A stretch of DNA of 64,000 nt. Source: Aquatica leii. Its lineage: Eukaryota; Arthropoda; Insecta; Coleoptera; Lampyridae. The notes beneath the pieces are model-generated. The model searched no databases and was not told the origin of the DNA. It saw nothing but the letters and a program-made list of their open reading frames with translations. Of the stretch, positions 43,720 to 55,930 are shown piece by piece (within the stretch, counting starts at the first letter, position 1; the number at the start of each line of letters is the position of its first letter). The translations under genes and the position numbers were made by a program. The stretch lies in assembly GCA_035610365.1 (NCBI GenBank), contig CM069432.1:280868709-280932708 (forward strand), in the 5' to 3' direction.

Positions 43720-45656
43720 TTATACATTTTGTCTTATCATAGACGCAGCCTTTTCTCCAACCATCATTGATGCCGCATTAGTGTGAGCACCAGGAACTAG
43801 TGGCATAATGCTTGCATCGGCCACCCTTAAATTGCGAATGCCATACACTTTTAATTTGTGATCAACTACAGCGCCGTTCAAAGGATTTGGTCCCATTTTG
43901 CAAGATCCCACAATATGAGCCACAGATGTCGCCACTTGTCGTATATGGCAGTACCAGTAATCTTTTGACAAATACTCAAACTGTCTACAAACCGGAAGAT
44001 GCACTGGATATAACTTGGTTCCCAATTTCTTAAACGCTTTAGTGTCTAATAGTTTTAAAGTAAGTTTAATACCTTCATATATTGTATCAATGTCTTTAAA
44101 ATTAGGATCTGACAACATCATGGTGTTAATTAGGGGGTAATCAAATGGATCCGACGATTTTAATTTGATGTATCCTCTAGATTCTGGGTGCATTAAAATT
44201 ATTAATATTGAAAAAAATTGGTTTATATTTTTGGTAGGCCAGCCAAGCTTAAAAGTTTCGTCGCCATAGTTAAACATTTTTTGAATATACTTAGAAGTAA
44301 TATTGCTTCCTAATAATATTAATTCTATGTCGGCAAAATCGTCTACTTCTGTTAGATTTGTACGAATAAACGCAATACCTTTAGCGCTGAACGTATCAGT
44401 TAATTCTCCAACTCCGTTTAAATAATCTATTACGTTATCCTGTAAACTTTTAACACGTTCTGGAAAATCGGTTTCAAAATGCAATAAACCAAACGCTACG
44501 TGATCTTGAAGGTTGTTTCCGACTGCTAAATTTTTAATAACTGGTATTTTCAAGTCTTCTAGATGAAGCTTTGGACCAATTCCCGACAACATCAGCAACT
44601 GTGGCGATCCTATAGCTCCAGCCGATACGATAATATCCTTTCTAGACCTAGCTACGTAATATTTATTATTCTTAGCAAACAAAACACCAAACGCTCTTTT
44701 AGTTTTTTGGTTTATTAAAATTCGTGTTACGTGACTATAAGTCGATATTTTCAAATTTCTACGATTAGATGCTTTTTTTAAAAACGCACCGGTACTACAT
44801 CTTCGACCGTTTTTTTGAGTCAATTGTGTTATTCCGACGCCCTCTTGTCGATTTCCGTTATAATCGACAAAAGATCGGTTTAATTCTATGTTTCCTTCGA
44901 TAAATGCACGCTGTTGTCGAGTATTTGGTTTTGCGTACTCAATATTGATATAACCTTTAGTGCCGTGGTAATACGGATCGCCATTTATTTTAGAATCTTC
45001 AGATTTTTTAAAAAAAGGAAGTACATCTTTGTAACACCAACCGGGGTTTCCTTGGGCGCACCAATTATCAAAGTCTTTTTTGCTGCCTCTAGTATAAACG
45101 ACACCATTAATACCAGAAGATCCACCCAACATTTTGCCTCTTGGATACGCACATTGTTTTTTGGTCATACCTGTAAACTTTGGAAATTATTTTTTACCAA
45201 CAGAATGAATTTTACCTAAACAAGCTGTAGTTTGTGGTATTGTGTAATAGTTCCAGTTGTACTCTAAATACCATAATGGACCTGCCATTTTAGGAATGTC
45301 AGTGAAATTAGTTTCGAGACCACCTGCTTCCAAAAGCAAAACTTCTCGAAATGAGTCTTCTGATAGCCTACTTGCGACAATACTCCCAGCCGATCCAGCA
45401 CCAACGACGATGTGGTCAAATGTACCATATTCTAGTACCGTGAGCTTAAACTTGGCTCAAACTAATAAAAATAGTACTTACCAACGTACTCGTTAGAAAA
45501 TGGTTTATCATTTTGAGAATTTACTGGCAAAGAAAACGTTTCCGAACGCTTTATTTCAGTTTGAATTAAATTTACGTAATAATCAATTAAATCCTTAGAA
45601 TACGATCGAACACATGTTAGTGAAAGTGTAAGTACCAAAACTTGATAAGATCTCAT
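43720..45656 (-). CDS. GMC oxidoreductase gene 3 (three exons, secreted)
   Basis: Exons are 45656-45482, 45431-45216 and 45170-43720. The introns are 50 and 45 nt, GT-AG, both phase 1, matching genes 1 and 2. The protein is 613 residues with a signal peptide (1-19). The FAD motif GAGSAG is at 69-74, both GMC signatures are intact (RGKMLGGSSGINGV; AGAIGSPQLLMLSGIGP), and catalytic His residues are at about 549 (AHIVGSCKMG) and 593 (GAHTNAA). Exon 2 has no internal start and is easily missed by Met-based ORF scans. It is a secreted flavoenzyme of unknown substrate. A Penelope fragment ends about 90 bases downstream of the stop, and an ATTAAA near 43700 could serve polyadenylation. Confidence 0.94.
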
Positions 45657-45659
45657 GGT

Positions 45660-46440
45660 TTAAGTTGTTTAGAACTCGATTGCGTTCAAACGATTGTTTA
45701 TTTTCTAATAAATATTAATTAAGGATAATGTTAATGATAATTGTAATTTGTATGCATATGTTGGTCATTGAATGCAAATTAAAACGTAATTTAACAATAA
45801 ATTTTAATATAATATTTTAATTTGTAATCATTATAATACTGCATTATACTCTTACGTTTTTTTTTGTATTATTTGTAACAATGTTGATGTTTGTAAGTTG
45901 TAATTCACATATTTTGTTTTAACATTTATTGATGTGTGAAGGTTAATAAACTTTTATTAATTTATTCTAGCATTAGCTAGCTAGTTATTTTTGGTTAATA
46001 TAGAAACTCAATCTGATTTAACGTAAACTTGAGCCGCTAACTAACTAAGAATTGCAATGAATAAAAAAGTTATATTTATAACATATTTACAATAATTAAA
46101 TAGAGCAAGATGTTATAGTTGTTTTTCTAGAATTTACCTCTTTTAATGTTATTTACATATAAATTATACCGTATAAGTAGTTGTTTGCTTAAAACGTTTG
46201 ATATTAAACACAAAATAATATTTTACAACAAAAAATTATTTAAAAAAATAAATAAATTTTATTGTTTTAACACACAAAGCTGTTGATAGTCTAATTATGT
46301 GTTTATTTTATTTTTATTTAATTAGATACGTCATTCTTTTTTATTACGTGTATTTTCAGCATTTTTTAAGACATTCTACTATTTAAAGTTTATTTAAAAA
46401 GTTAGTTTCAACTTCTAGAAGAATCTGCAAGTCGCATAAT
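45660..46440. other. AT-rich intergenic DNA upstream of GMC gene 3
   Basis: No gene is seen. The first 150 bases share a short block with the upstream regions of GMC genes 1 and 2 (here at 45767-45792). The remainder is A/T-rich without recognisable structure. Confidence 0.5.
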
Positions 46441-46478
46441 AAACAATATTAGAAACTAGTGACATAAAGAGTACCATT

Positions 46479-47347
46479 CTAGTGGCATTCGCCTGCTGTT
46501 TGTAGCCTGGAGCGTTCCAGCACGAGTTGACCGTCTTGATGCTGAACTCGGGCAGGTCCAAAATAGACACAGCGTGCCCGAAATCGGTGCTGGTTTTGGT
46601 GTATCATACGAATCCGCTCTTCTCGCGGTTCGCATTGATTATTTGCCTGGGGTTGTGTTTGGTTTCGCCATTCTCCTGATCGTAGTAACTCGTAACCAAG
46701 AAGAGCGTGGCTAGGTGTTATGTCGGTAGCGGCGTTCCTTCGCGTCCTTAGGGTAAACAGTATAATTGGTAACACGCGATCCCAAAGGTCAGGGGATCTT
46801 CCTTCCAGGTAAATTCGTAGTCCCTTCTTGATTTTTTGATTTCGTCTTTCTACAGGGTTTGCTTGCGGGTGTGCGACGGGCGTGGTCCAGTGCATGCAAC
46901 CCCAATGAGCTAACACGGCATCCCACTCTGCCGACGTGAATTACTGTCCGTTGTTGCTAATAATTGCTTTTGGAAATCCGTATCTTTCAAACACTTCGTT
47001 TTTTAGTTTTTCCCGTACAGCTGTAGTAGATGCGGTGACTAAAAGGAAGCCTTCTACCCACATACTGAAAAGGTCGGTTACTACCAGAAGTTGTCGGAAG
47101 TTCGTGTCTATGGTAGGCGTGTAGGGCCCCATAAAGTCGACTCAAATAACTTCCCATGGCCTGGTAGGTTGTCGGGGCCGCACCGTCGCATTGGGTCTCG
47201 TTTTGCTGTGGCGCAGACCCAGCACGTCCGGACGTATTCTTTGACATCAACCTCCAGTCTCGGCCAATAGTACTGGTTGCTGTTGGCTCTGGTGGTCTCT
47301 TCGGCTCCGGGGTGCCCTGCGGTTGCTGAATCATGATACGCTCGCAT
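46479..47347 (-). pseudogene. Gypsy-G integrase
   Basis: The H2C2 zinc domain is at 47347-47200 (HDSATAGHPGAEETTRA ... YYWPRLEVDVKEYVRTCWVC). The core is at 47132-46900 (LLVVTDLFSMWVEGF) and the C-terminal part at 46916-46479 (HPQANPVERRNQKIKKGL with the catalytic Glu). The second catalytic Asp is changed: ISNNGQ replaces the family's S-D-N-G, and a stop follows directly at about 46940. Frameshifts separate the zinc domain and core. The enzyme cannot be active. Confidence 0.88.
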
Positions 47348-47488
47348 GACCTCTTTTTGTACGTCGGCCGGAACTGCCAGTAGGTTGCCTCGGTTGCTTT
47401 GGCGGTACAGGTGGCCGTTGTGGACCGTGCATTTCTTGAGCAGGCGTCGTTTTCCTAGAGTTCTTACCCCTTTTTGTTGAATTTCTTC

Positions 47489-48126
47489 CTAGGTCTGTAG
47501 TAAGTTGATAGCGTGGTTGTTGGCGTGTTGGCGTTCAGTGACGTGTCGAACTAGGTCGGCCATTTCAATGTGCGCAATGGTGGGTTGTAGCGTTGGCGTT
47601 TGCGTGGTGTTTTGCTCAGGTGGTAAAAAGCGTTCAGCGTCTAAGTGTTCGTTGTGGACGTGTACAGGCGCAGGATGTCGTGATAAGTGATCCGGTAACT
47701 CTTTAGAAGCTACAGGGCATTGTTCCACCTTAAACGAATACTCTTGCAGCATCAAAGCCCAGCGGGTTAGCTTACACTTCTCGTCCTTAATTCGATCGAG
47801 CCATGTCAAAGCTCTGCTGTCGGTGCTAAGCGTGAAGCGTTTATCTTCCAAATATGAACGGCATTTCTTCATGGCCCATTTGACGGGAGGCATTCTTGTT
47901 CGTTCACATGGTACCGACTTTGAGCCTCGTTCAGCTTCGCGCTGGCATAACTAATAATGCGTCGTTGGCCTGGTTCCGGTTCCTGGTACAGCACGGCGGC
48001 GATGCCTCTACCACTGGCGTCGGTTTGAAGCACAAACGGTAACTCATAGTTTGGTCGATGAAGCTTTAGCGGTTGGCTGATAGCGGTTTGTAAACCTTCA
48101 AAGGCGTCTTGAGCATCCTTAGTCAA
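47489..48126 (-). pseudogene. Gypsy-G RNase H
   Basis: The domain starts LPFVLQTDASGRGIAAVLYQ, continues IISYASAKLNEAQSRYHVNEQECL and, after a frame change at about 47885, YLEDKRFTLSTDSRALTWL and KLTRWALMLQEYSFKVE, which closes the domain (DHLSRHP). It would remove the RNA template during reverse transcription. One frameshift divides it. Confidence 0.85.
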
Positions 48127-48288
48127 TACGAATCGTCTATTGGTTTATAACAAATTGTTTAAGAGTGCTTGCATCTGGACACAGTTAGGAACGTAATCTC
48201 GGACCCAATTACTTAGCCCCGAAAAGCTTCTCCGTTGTTTGCGGGTTTTTGACTGTTCGGTAACTTGCAGGGCTTCTATGTGTTCGGG

Positions 48289-48911
48289 TCAGGGTTCGTT
48301 ACCGTTGGCGGTTATGGTGTGTCCCAAGTACATTAACCTGGTCAACCCGAAGTGGCATTTGTCTAGCGACAGACGTAGTTGGTGGTTTTGTAGACGCTCC
48401 ATGACTAGCTGCAAGTGGTGTAAGTGTTCTTCCCAATTGTTACTATTGACTATGATGTCTAAATACACCAAAACAAAATTTCTAAGATAGCCAACAAACA
48501 CTTCCTGCGTCATCAGTTTTTGCCAAAAGGCATAACGCGGAATTGATAAGCGGCTCCATCTGGAGTGGCGAACGCGGTAAGTTTCTTAAAGTCTTCGTCC
48601 ATGGGCACTTGCCAGTAGCCGGATTTCAGGTCCAACGTTGAAAAGATTTTTGCTTGACCGAGATCGCGTAAACTTTCGTGGATCACCGGCAAGGTCAAAC
48701 TTTCATCTTTTGTGTCCGAGTTCAGGCGGATGGTAGTCGACACAAAAACGTGGCCTTCCATCCTTTTTGGTCACTACAACGGTGAGTGAACTGTAGTTGG
48801 ACGTGCTTGGCTCGATAATGTGGTCGGCTAGCATTCTTTCGACTTCGCGAGCAATTAGACTCTTTTTCGCTGGTAAGAGCGATATTGTGGCAGCCTAAAT
48901 GGTATGTTTTC
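48289..48911 (-). pseudogene. Gypsy-G reverse transcriptase
   Basis: Palm motifs are IFSTLDLKSGYWQVPMDEDF, AYQFRVMPFG and, in another frame, NFVLVYLDIIVNSNNWEEH and GHTITANG. At the catalytic site the usual Tyr-Leu-Asp-Asp has lost one Asp codon (YLDI at about 48460), and a frameshift lies between the palm blocks at 48513. Inactive. Confidence 0.87.
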
Positions 48912-49960
48912 TCAAACTCGGATGGTGTGTGTGATGGATAATGTGATGGTGGGCGAGAGTTGTCCTAAGGTACCATGAAAGTCGTCCAAGATGTTTTTCA
49001 ACCGGTGTAATAGTTCCTCCGGGAACCCGTGATTAAGGTTTCCGTAGTCGGGAGGTTGTGTTGTAACCGCCCCCAAAGGTTTTGCCCAGTGGATGGTCTG
49101 TCTTGTTTGTTCTCCCAGGTGGATACATCCGCGGTCGTAGTCCATGACAGCTTTTCGCGTTTTTAACCATTGTTGACCAAAGATGACCGGTGCCACTAGG
49201 TCAGGTGCTGCTAATACTTCGTCCTTATACGGTTGTCTTCCTAGGTAAGATGTAATAGTAGCTCTACCGGTAATGTTCAATTTCATCGTTGGGTCGGCAA
49301 GTGGATCCATCAGATCGGCCAGTATGAAATTATGCGTTGAGCCCGAGTCTAGTAGGGCTGAGTACGTCTGTCCACCAAATCGAATGTTTATTTTTGGCAG
49401 ACCGTCTTCCGTGTGGTGGGTCTGAACGACGGTGATTTGCGTTTTTACGGCCGGGTCTCGACTCCGGCCGTCGGAGCGTTTCCCGGAACGGGTGCGTGAC
49501 GGGCTTCTAGTATTGGACAGTCTCGGTGAAAATAGCGTTCGGTGCAATAACGGCACTGTGGTAGCGCTGAGCCTTGAGTCGACGGTGGTTGTGGCAAATT
49601 GCTAGCTGCACTGTATTGTCGGTTGCTCAGACTCAATAGCGGTTTCACCTTTGCCTCGAGTTCGTCTAGGTATATCGAGAATTCCATCATGCAGGTTGGT
49701 TCGCGGTTCATGATAAACGGTCTAAAGCGTGGATATACCAATTCCTTAATTAAAGGGAAACAGTCTTGAATTGGGATCTTCAATCGCTTCGCCAGTCGTT
49801 GCTTCCTGTTTAGGAATTCGGAGTTACTTTCGGATTTTTGCGTATCGTGATATTGTCGTATTTTTGTATCACAAGTTGCCGCATTTCCTTGTAGGTAGGT
49901 TCAATAACGGAATAGTTTTTCCCCCATGTTGCAGCCCCGTCGCGAAGCTGTTCTTCTGGA
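48912..49960 (-). pseudogene. Gypsy-G gag end and protease
   Basis: A capsid segment (49950-49700) leads to a gag zinc-finger-like CRYCTERYFHRDC (49550), then the protease (49556-48912) with INIRFGGQTYSALLDSGSTHN, the Asp-Ser-Gly form of the active site, and PVIFGQQWL. Capsid and protease overlap in different frames around 49450-49560, which may be the original gag/pol frameshift or decay. Confidence 0.78.
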
Positions 49961-49973
49961 ATGCCACACGTTG

Positions 49974-49985
49974 GTTGGGCGCCAA
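49974..49985 (-). promoter_or_regulatory. primer binding site of Gypsy-G
   Basis: The minus strand reads TGGCGCCCAACC two bases after the LTR end (GGTAACA). Confidence 0.65.
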
Positions 49986-49986
49986 T

Positions 49987-50579
49987 TGTTACCGGGGTGG
50001 GGGCTAGCTTCCACGGTGGTCCGCGCGACGCTTAGTCCACACAATAATCACACGGTTACGCGCACGGTCCACACAATAATCATAAAGTAAAAAGATAAAC
50101 AAAACGTATATTTTAAATAGACACTAAACTAACTAACCTAATTTTTATACAGGCTAACTAATAGGTATTAGAACATAAATATATACAAAATAAGATACAA
50201 GAAAACGTTGCGAAATAATATTACAACTAATGACTAAGTCTAAAGGCAATAAATAACGTCGAGGTATGCGTGAGAAGGACTTCAGTGTAAGCTAGCCGGA
50301 CCCCCAGTCTCAGGGACCCATTGAGTGTAGGTGACTTGGACAGCTAGACTTCCAGACAGAAGTGAAGTTTGGTTGCCGGGAGTCTTGTATTTATTATGGC
50401 CGCTAATCCTCTTAATCGGTTGTCGACACAGGCTCCGCTTCCTGACTGCGCAAAGCCGCTGTGACAGTATAAAATTTATCCTCGGTACCTCCACTTTTTA
50501 TTGTTGGAGTGGAGCCAGGATGTCAAACTTTAAAACACGATTTTATTCTTCCGGAAAAGTTTTAAGAACCCAGACAACA
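49987..50579 (-). repeat. 5' LTR of Gypsy-G (outer end approximate)
   Basis: The PBS-proximal end is GGTAACA at 49987. The outer end is placed at TGTTGTCTGGG (50579) on the basis of TG...CA ends. A TATA-like TATACTG lies at about 50470 on the minus strand. No second LTR is available for confirmation. Confidence 0.5.
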
Positions 50580-50636
50580 TCTTACGTTGTGTACGCCCAA
50601 CAAGGCTTTCATCGTTAAGTGTTTTACGCACACCTA

Positions 50637-50909
50637 TGTGCATATGAACTAAAACAATAATGATTAGCAGCGACTTTCGGCTTAGACCGCGTCGTAGTTA
50701 AACACCCGGACTTAGGCTTGGTGCTAGTCTCTCCTTGAGAGCCTAAACAAGAAGTAGAACTTGGCCTTTGCCGTATTGTCGTTCGTGAACCCAAACAAAC
50801 AGACGTTTTGCAAGACATTGCAGCTTGCATCTTCAGAGTGATAAATGTCAGTGACGCGGTCTTAGCCGAAAGTCGCTGCTAATCATTATTGTTTTAGTTC
50901 ATATGCACA
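50637..50909. mobile_element. 273-bp foldback MITE with about 57-bp terminal inverted repeats
   Basis: Its ends are TGTGCATATGAACTAAAACA and the inverse complement. The arms match almost perfectly through GCGACTTTCGGCT and CCGCGTC. The central 160 bp has no coding potential. It lies exactly between the LTR of Gypsy-G and the truncated 3' end of Gypsy-H. I see no convincing target duplication, so the superfamily cannot be assigned. Confidence 0.82.
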
Positions 50910-51119
50910 AATGCGCATCGTTGTGGATGTTGCCGGGTCTTGTTGTTGGGTTTCTTTAACCCGGGTCGGCAGCTCTGCTATTGTGATGTGCATCGTCACT
51001 GGGTGTTCGGGTGGTAGCAATCAGCTGGTGTCGGACACTTCTTCTTCGACTTGGTTATCTGCAGCGTTTCGAAACAAGTGTTCTGGGAGGTCATTGGTAT
51101 TCCCGGCGCAGCATTTGAT

Positions 51120-52492
51120 ATCGTAAGTGAACTCTTGTTGTAGTAGGGACCATCGCGTGAGCATGCTTCGGGTGTCTTTCATCTTATTCAACCACAAAAG
51201 AGTTTTGCTATCTGCGACGAGAAGAAATCGGCGGTCTTCTAGGTATGGACGATACTTCTTTATCGCCTAGATAACCGCCAAACACTCTTGCTTGTTGACG
51301 TGGTACCGTTGCACGTGTGGTTGTAGTTTAGTACTCGCGTAGGTAATGATTTGGCAGTTGTTTAATCGTTCTTGGTAAAGGACTGCTGCAATGCCGACTC
51401 CCCTCGCGTCCGTTTGGAGCACGAAGGTTTGGTGAAGTCTAAGCGGCTTAGTTGTAGCTCGTCTTTGATGAATTCTTTTGTTTAGCGAAACGCATCCTCG
51501 GCCGCTGTCGTCCAGGCGAATATGTATTTGGTGGACAGCATATCATTAAGCGGCAGTTAGGGATGTACTATCGTAACCAGTTACAGAACCTTAGAAAACG
51601 CCATAGTTGCTTTTTGGTAGTAGGCTTGTCGGCGGCTGTGAGAGCTTCTATGTGTTTGGGCAGCGTACTGTTGCCTTCCGTGGTCACGATATGCCCAAGA
51701 TAGGTGATGATGTCGACGACAAGTTTACACTTTTTAGGGGTTAGTCGTAGGTGATGATGCTGCAACGTTTTGAATAAGAGACCTAAGTGCTGGATGTGGT
51801 CTTCCCAGGAGTTGGAATAAATTATAATATCGTCCTGGTACACAAAAACGAATTGACGTAGAAACCCTGGAAACACTTATAGGGTTATAAGTCTCTGGAA
51901 ACTGGCCGGGGCGTTCTTCAATCCGAAGGGCATTACGCGAAACTGGTGTGTCGGGTGTCGTGAATGCCGTAAGTGGTTTGGAGGCCGGGTCAAGTGGTAC
52001 CTGCCAGTACCCGCTCTTTAAGTCCAAAGTTGAGAAAACTTTGGCCGAACCAAGATTTCTGAGTGTTTCGGGTATTATCGGGAAGCTAGAACTCTTGTCG
52101 TACGTCTGTTCGTTCAGGCGGCGGCGGTAATCGACGATTACAATTGGAAAGCAGTAATTAGATGTTGTCGGTTCTATAATTCCATAGGCCAACATCGTTT
52201 CCACTCCTTGCGCAATAATGGTTTTCTTTTCGGGTGATACCGGTATTGTGGGATTCGAAACGGCGGGTCTTTCTTTAGTCGAATTACGTGTTTTGTAGTG
52301 GTGGTGGTGGTAAGAAGCCCCGTTCGGTGAAACGCATCTGCAAAGGTTTCTAACAACTGGTCGAGTTGTTGACAATGTTCTACCGGAAAACCGTGCGTGA
52401 TGTTGGCAGTCGTCAGGTGTTTTAGACGGACGGCGTCTTTTCTCTGGTTCCAGTAAACCGTTCTTCTTGTAAAAAACCCAAAGTGCATGCAT
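51120..52492 (-). pseudogene. Gypsy-H reverse transcriptase and RNase H
   Basis: Motifs are NITHGFPVEH and IRLKKDPPFRIPQYRYHPKR (before the fingers), VFSTLDLKSGYWQVPLD and, in a shifted frame, FVYQDDIIIYSNSWEDHIQHL, where Gln replaces the Leu of the catalytic YLDD. RNase H has FVLQTDARGVGIAAVLYQ, a single stop after ECLAVI, and YLEDRRFLLVADSKTLLWL. Frameshifts near 52200 and 51870 break it. Confidence 0.85.
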
Positions 52493-52540
52493 CGTCGCTC
52501 GTAGTCTATTATGACATATGGACCTGTAGTTCCGGTGCCA

Positions 52541-53498
52541 TTAAGAACGGTATGTTGAGATCTGTTCCCGCGATGTTACAATTGATTTCCGTGTGACCAA
52601 CAATTTGCAGTTGTTACGTGCTTCGACCACTCCAAAGTTGGCGATTCTGCGTTCCCGCAAAATTGGGCAGTCGCGATGAAAATGTCGTGTTGGGCAGTGG
52701 TGGCATTGTGGTACGATGGTGGTTACTGGTTTGTCAGATTTTGTTTCGGTTATAATCGTGAGGGTTGTTGGTTCTTTAACGCAGTTTCCAATGAAGTGGC
52801 GGCTTGAACTAGTTCTAGTAGAGATGTCGGTTTCGACATTACGAAGTACGGTAACAGACATAGGTTTATCATTTCTATAAACATGGCGACGTGTTTTTCG
52901 GTTTCTACACATAGCCAACTCCCAAGTTTCTGTTTCTGCTCCAGGAACTCTGATACTGTTTCGTTGGCGGATTGTTTGCGGCCGTAAAATTACGTTTTGA
53001 GTTGTGAAGTAATTTGAACCGAGTCGTACTTCTTTAGGAGTGGATTATTGAACTGTAGAAAACTTGAGACGTTTGTTGAACGGTTTTTAAGCGCTGATCT
53101 TCGATCATCTGGTTAGCTTCAACATGTTTCTTGAGCGTTGAGATAAATCTTGCGGGATCTTATATATAGTTCCCGCTAAACGTAAGTAGTTCTTAATTAG
53201 TGGGTGCCAGTAGTAGTTTACGCAGGTTGGTTAACACTTTGCCTACTGGTTCTTCGATTTTAATTGGTGTATGTTGGGCGTCACTGGATTTTACCGGGTC
53301 CAGGCCGGGGATGAGGTTGGTTGTCATTTCGACGAAGTGGTTTTCGTCTTTTGCACTGTTAGCGGCGGCGAGATTTCTTGTTGTGGTCATCTTAGGTGTG
53401 GGTTGGTGCGCATTGCTTCCGAATGAGCCCCACATTGGGCGCCAATTGTTACCGTTCGCGACGTGGAAAAACGGCGGCGGAACGCGATGGTGGACCAT
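52541..53498 (-). pseudogene. Gypsy-H gag remnants
   Basis: The N-terminal frame after the PBS (about 53392 down to 53193) is hydrophilic and in Gypsy gag position. The later frame (52918-52541) contains CHHCPTRHFHRDCP, a zinc-finger-like motif almost the same as in Gypsy-G gag. The frame that opens at 53498 reads through the LTR end and PBS and so is not a real start there. The middle of capsid is degraded. Confidence 0.65.
53428..53445 (-). promoter_or_regulatory. primer binding site of Gypsy-H
   Basis: The minus strand reads TGGCGCCCAATGTGGGGC, two bases after the LTR end GGTAACA. It is one base from the Gypsy-A PBS. Confidence 0.75.
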
Positions 53499-53700
53499 CG
53501 CTTAAGTTGATGCGGCGTGGATACGACACAGACGCGAAGCGTCGAGTAAATATTAATTGAGAATCAGTTTTAGAAAAATATTTTATAAATAAAAGAACTG
53601 CGTCTACACAATAGTGTTGGTAAATCGTTAAACCAGCTCTGTCTGCATTTCTACTGATTTTATATAGAACTAAACGTGCTACTGTTGTTTATTTACTCAG
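53447..53700 (-). repeat. LTR of Gypsy-H, PBS-proximal part
   Basis: It begins on the plus strand as TGTTACCGTTCGCGACG next to the PBS. The first about 100 bases are GC-rich, then the composition falls into AT-rich DNA. The outer boundary cannot be placed. Confidence 0.4.
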
Positions 53701-55930
53701 TAATTAAGTATATCATCTCATAGTTTCACTAATTTTTTTTGCAAACAACAAATACGATAACGTTTATTGACTTCTGTACTTTTGTCTTATGTAAGTACAT
53801 TAACATTCAAAAAAAAACAAATGTTAAAAAACAGTCCAGAACAATAATAATTTATTACATACAACTTGTGACTTCTGTATTGAGTTTTTTTTAAATGCTT
53901 TCTGATAAAGTTTCAACACACACTATGAGAACTAGTCCCAAAGAAGTATTATAATAACATAAATATTTATTTAAATTTAGTTTTTTTTTTAAATGTTGTT
54001 ACATGCATAGTAAAATTATAACACTATAAATTTCTGTTATTAATACAAAACTGAATTAACTCCAAAAATAAAGCAACAAATGTTTAACATAAAACATCAA
54101 CAAGGTCATACAAGTACTATCAAAACAATTGTAAATTTTATTCACTTTTATATACGCACAAATGAAAAAACACATTTGGATTTTAAAATACAGTCACGAA
54201 TAATTTTCTTCCTAGTTAAATATTTGGAACAGAATTTTATGACAAGTTTTTCTGATACCTGTTTGTGAATGGACCACCAATTAAGCGAATATGGAAATAG
54301 AATTCTGATTTAAGCTGTGGAGCTTTTTTTCGTTCACTACATAAATATATATAAGAACGTGAATCGAATAACAAGGACAATATCGAATTAAACCAATTAT
54401 AACTTTAAATTTAAAGTTAATTTTTTCAACAAAAAAAATCCTTTTTAATTATAATTAACAACACACGTAAAAAGGTATATAAAATCTTGATTGTTTTTAG
54501 GCGATTATCCTTGATCTGATTTGTTTTGATAAGATTATGTTATTGGTCTATAATTAAAATTTGAACGATAAAACCGTTTGTAGTTAATTACAGATCTAAG
54601 AACAACGAATTAACATGCAAGAAGCTTTGATTTATTGTTTATGTTAAAACGAACTGATCGTATTACTCGCTACTGTGTTTGCATATATAAATATTTTTTT
54701 CTGTGAAGGTATATACTTGTTTATATTGTTTTGCAATACAATTAAAATAACAAATTTAATAGCAACATACTTAAATTCAATTGAACATTAACCGTCACAA
54801 GCAAACACTTTTTATTTTGTGTAAATGACAACTTACAAACCCAGTAGCATTACTAAAACTAAAACTGAAAAATAGCTATTTATGTTACTATGTCGGTAGT
54901 ATTTGGCTTTGAAAAAAATTGCTTTGCCTTTTTCTATGACAACATGATTCAAGAAAATTTATCCAGAAAATATTTCAATAATATAAGTAAAAATAAAAGT
55001 AAAGCGGTGTTGTTCGGACTATACTATACTATACTAAAAAAATTTTTATACGATTTTAGTAGTAAAAAGTACTTGCAGTCACTTAAAAAAGCTAAAAATG
55101 TTGCAGATTAAAATTGTTAAAAAATTGTGTAATAGATGGCAAAAATTAACGTTATAAAACATTTTTTCTACAAATAACATATAATACCATAGATTGTATG
55201 TTTATTGTCTACAGTGCATTGTGTTTGACCAATTTCATATCCGTACAAATCAATGTCATTATAAAAAAAATTATTAAAAAAAAATATAAAATTTAAAACC
55301 GCATGGATGCTATTGCATTAGTTTCAACGGAATGTATAAAGTAAAAAAGGTTTGGTTTGTAAATTAAATATTTCAGGTTATGTTAGTAAACGTTGGTATT
55401 TACTAGTGACTTTTTTGTAATTAAATAGTAACACGTTTTAAAAAACTAAGTTCAAGATAACTAGAATAAATTAAAACACTTAATTTGCAACCTTACTACT
55501 TGTTTCCTTGCAGACTTTTCTTTTGATAGGAAAGAAACGTCAACACTATTTTATCGGACTTTTGCAGTGTTATAAAGAAGTTATAAAGATCAGGTGTTTA
55601 GAAACTTTACAATAGTTACTAAAATTTGCTCAAATTAACTTGAATGAGTAAGTATTTATTAACATTAATCAGTTTTATGAACTTGTTAATAAATGATTTT
55701 CCCTGATAAGAAAAAGTGCACGTTAACACTTTGATATTAAATTGTTTAATACACATTTGTTAGTACTTTGATTTTTTGTTGTTAAAATTGTCAAAATGTG
55801 GTTTTTCATATAAAAAAAGCACATACTGCGTTTTTCAAACATTAGTAAACAATATTACGTCAATTTTTGAAATTTCGTAGTTACTCAACCTTTCCTTAGC
55901 AAGGCAGTGCTAAACATCTACTCTATGCGG
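53701..55930. other. AT-rich DNA, no gene seen
   Basis: Only short Lys/Asn/Phe-rich chance frames occur (for example 54890-55111), with no recognisable domain, RNA gene or repeat. Confidence 0.5.

Larger units (their letters stand above)
46440..50579 (-). mobile_element. Gypsy-G, nearly full-length but inactive
   Basis: Reading leftward, the order is LTR (50579-49987), PBS (49985-49974), gag, protease, RT, RNase H, integrase, ending at about 46440 without a visible 3' LTR. GC content is clearly higher than in the flanking DNA. Several frameshifts and catalytic losses are present. It is related to Gypsy-H immediately upstream. Confidence 0.85.
50910..53446 (-). mobile_element. Gypsy-H, truncated after RNase H
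   Basis: Reading leftward, the order is LTR (from 53447 upward), PBS, gag start (53400-53190), gag zinc-finger (52700-52650), RT (52300-51560) and RNase H (51450-51120), ending at 50910. Integrase is absent. Domain sequences parallel Gypsy-G. Several frame breaks are present. Confidence 0.82.
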
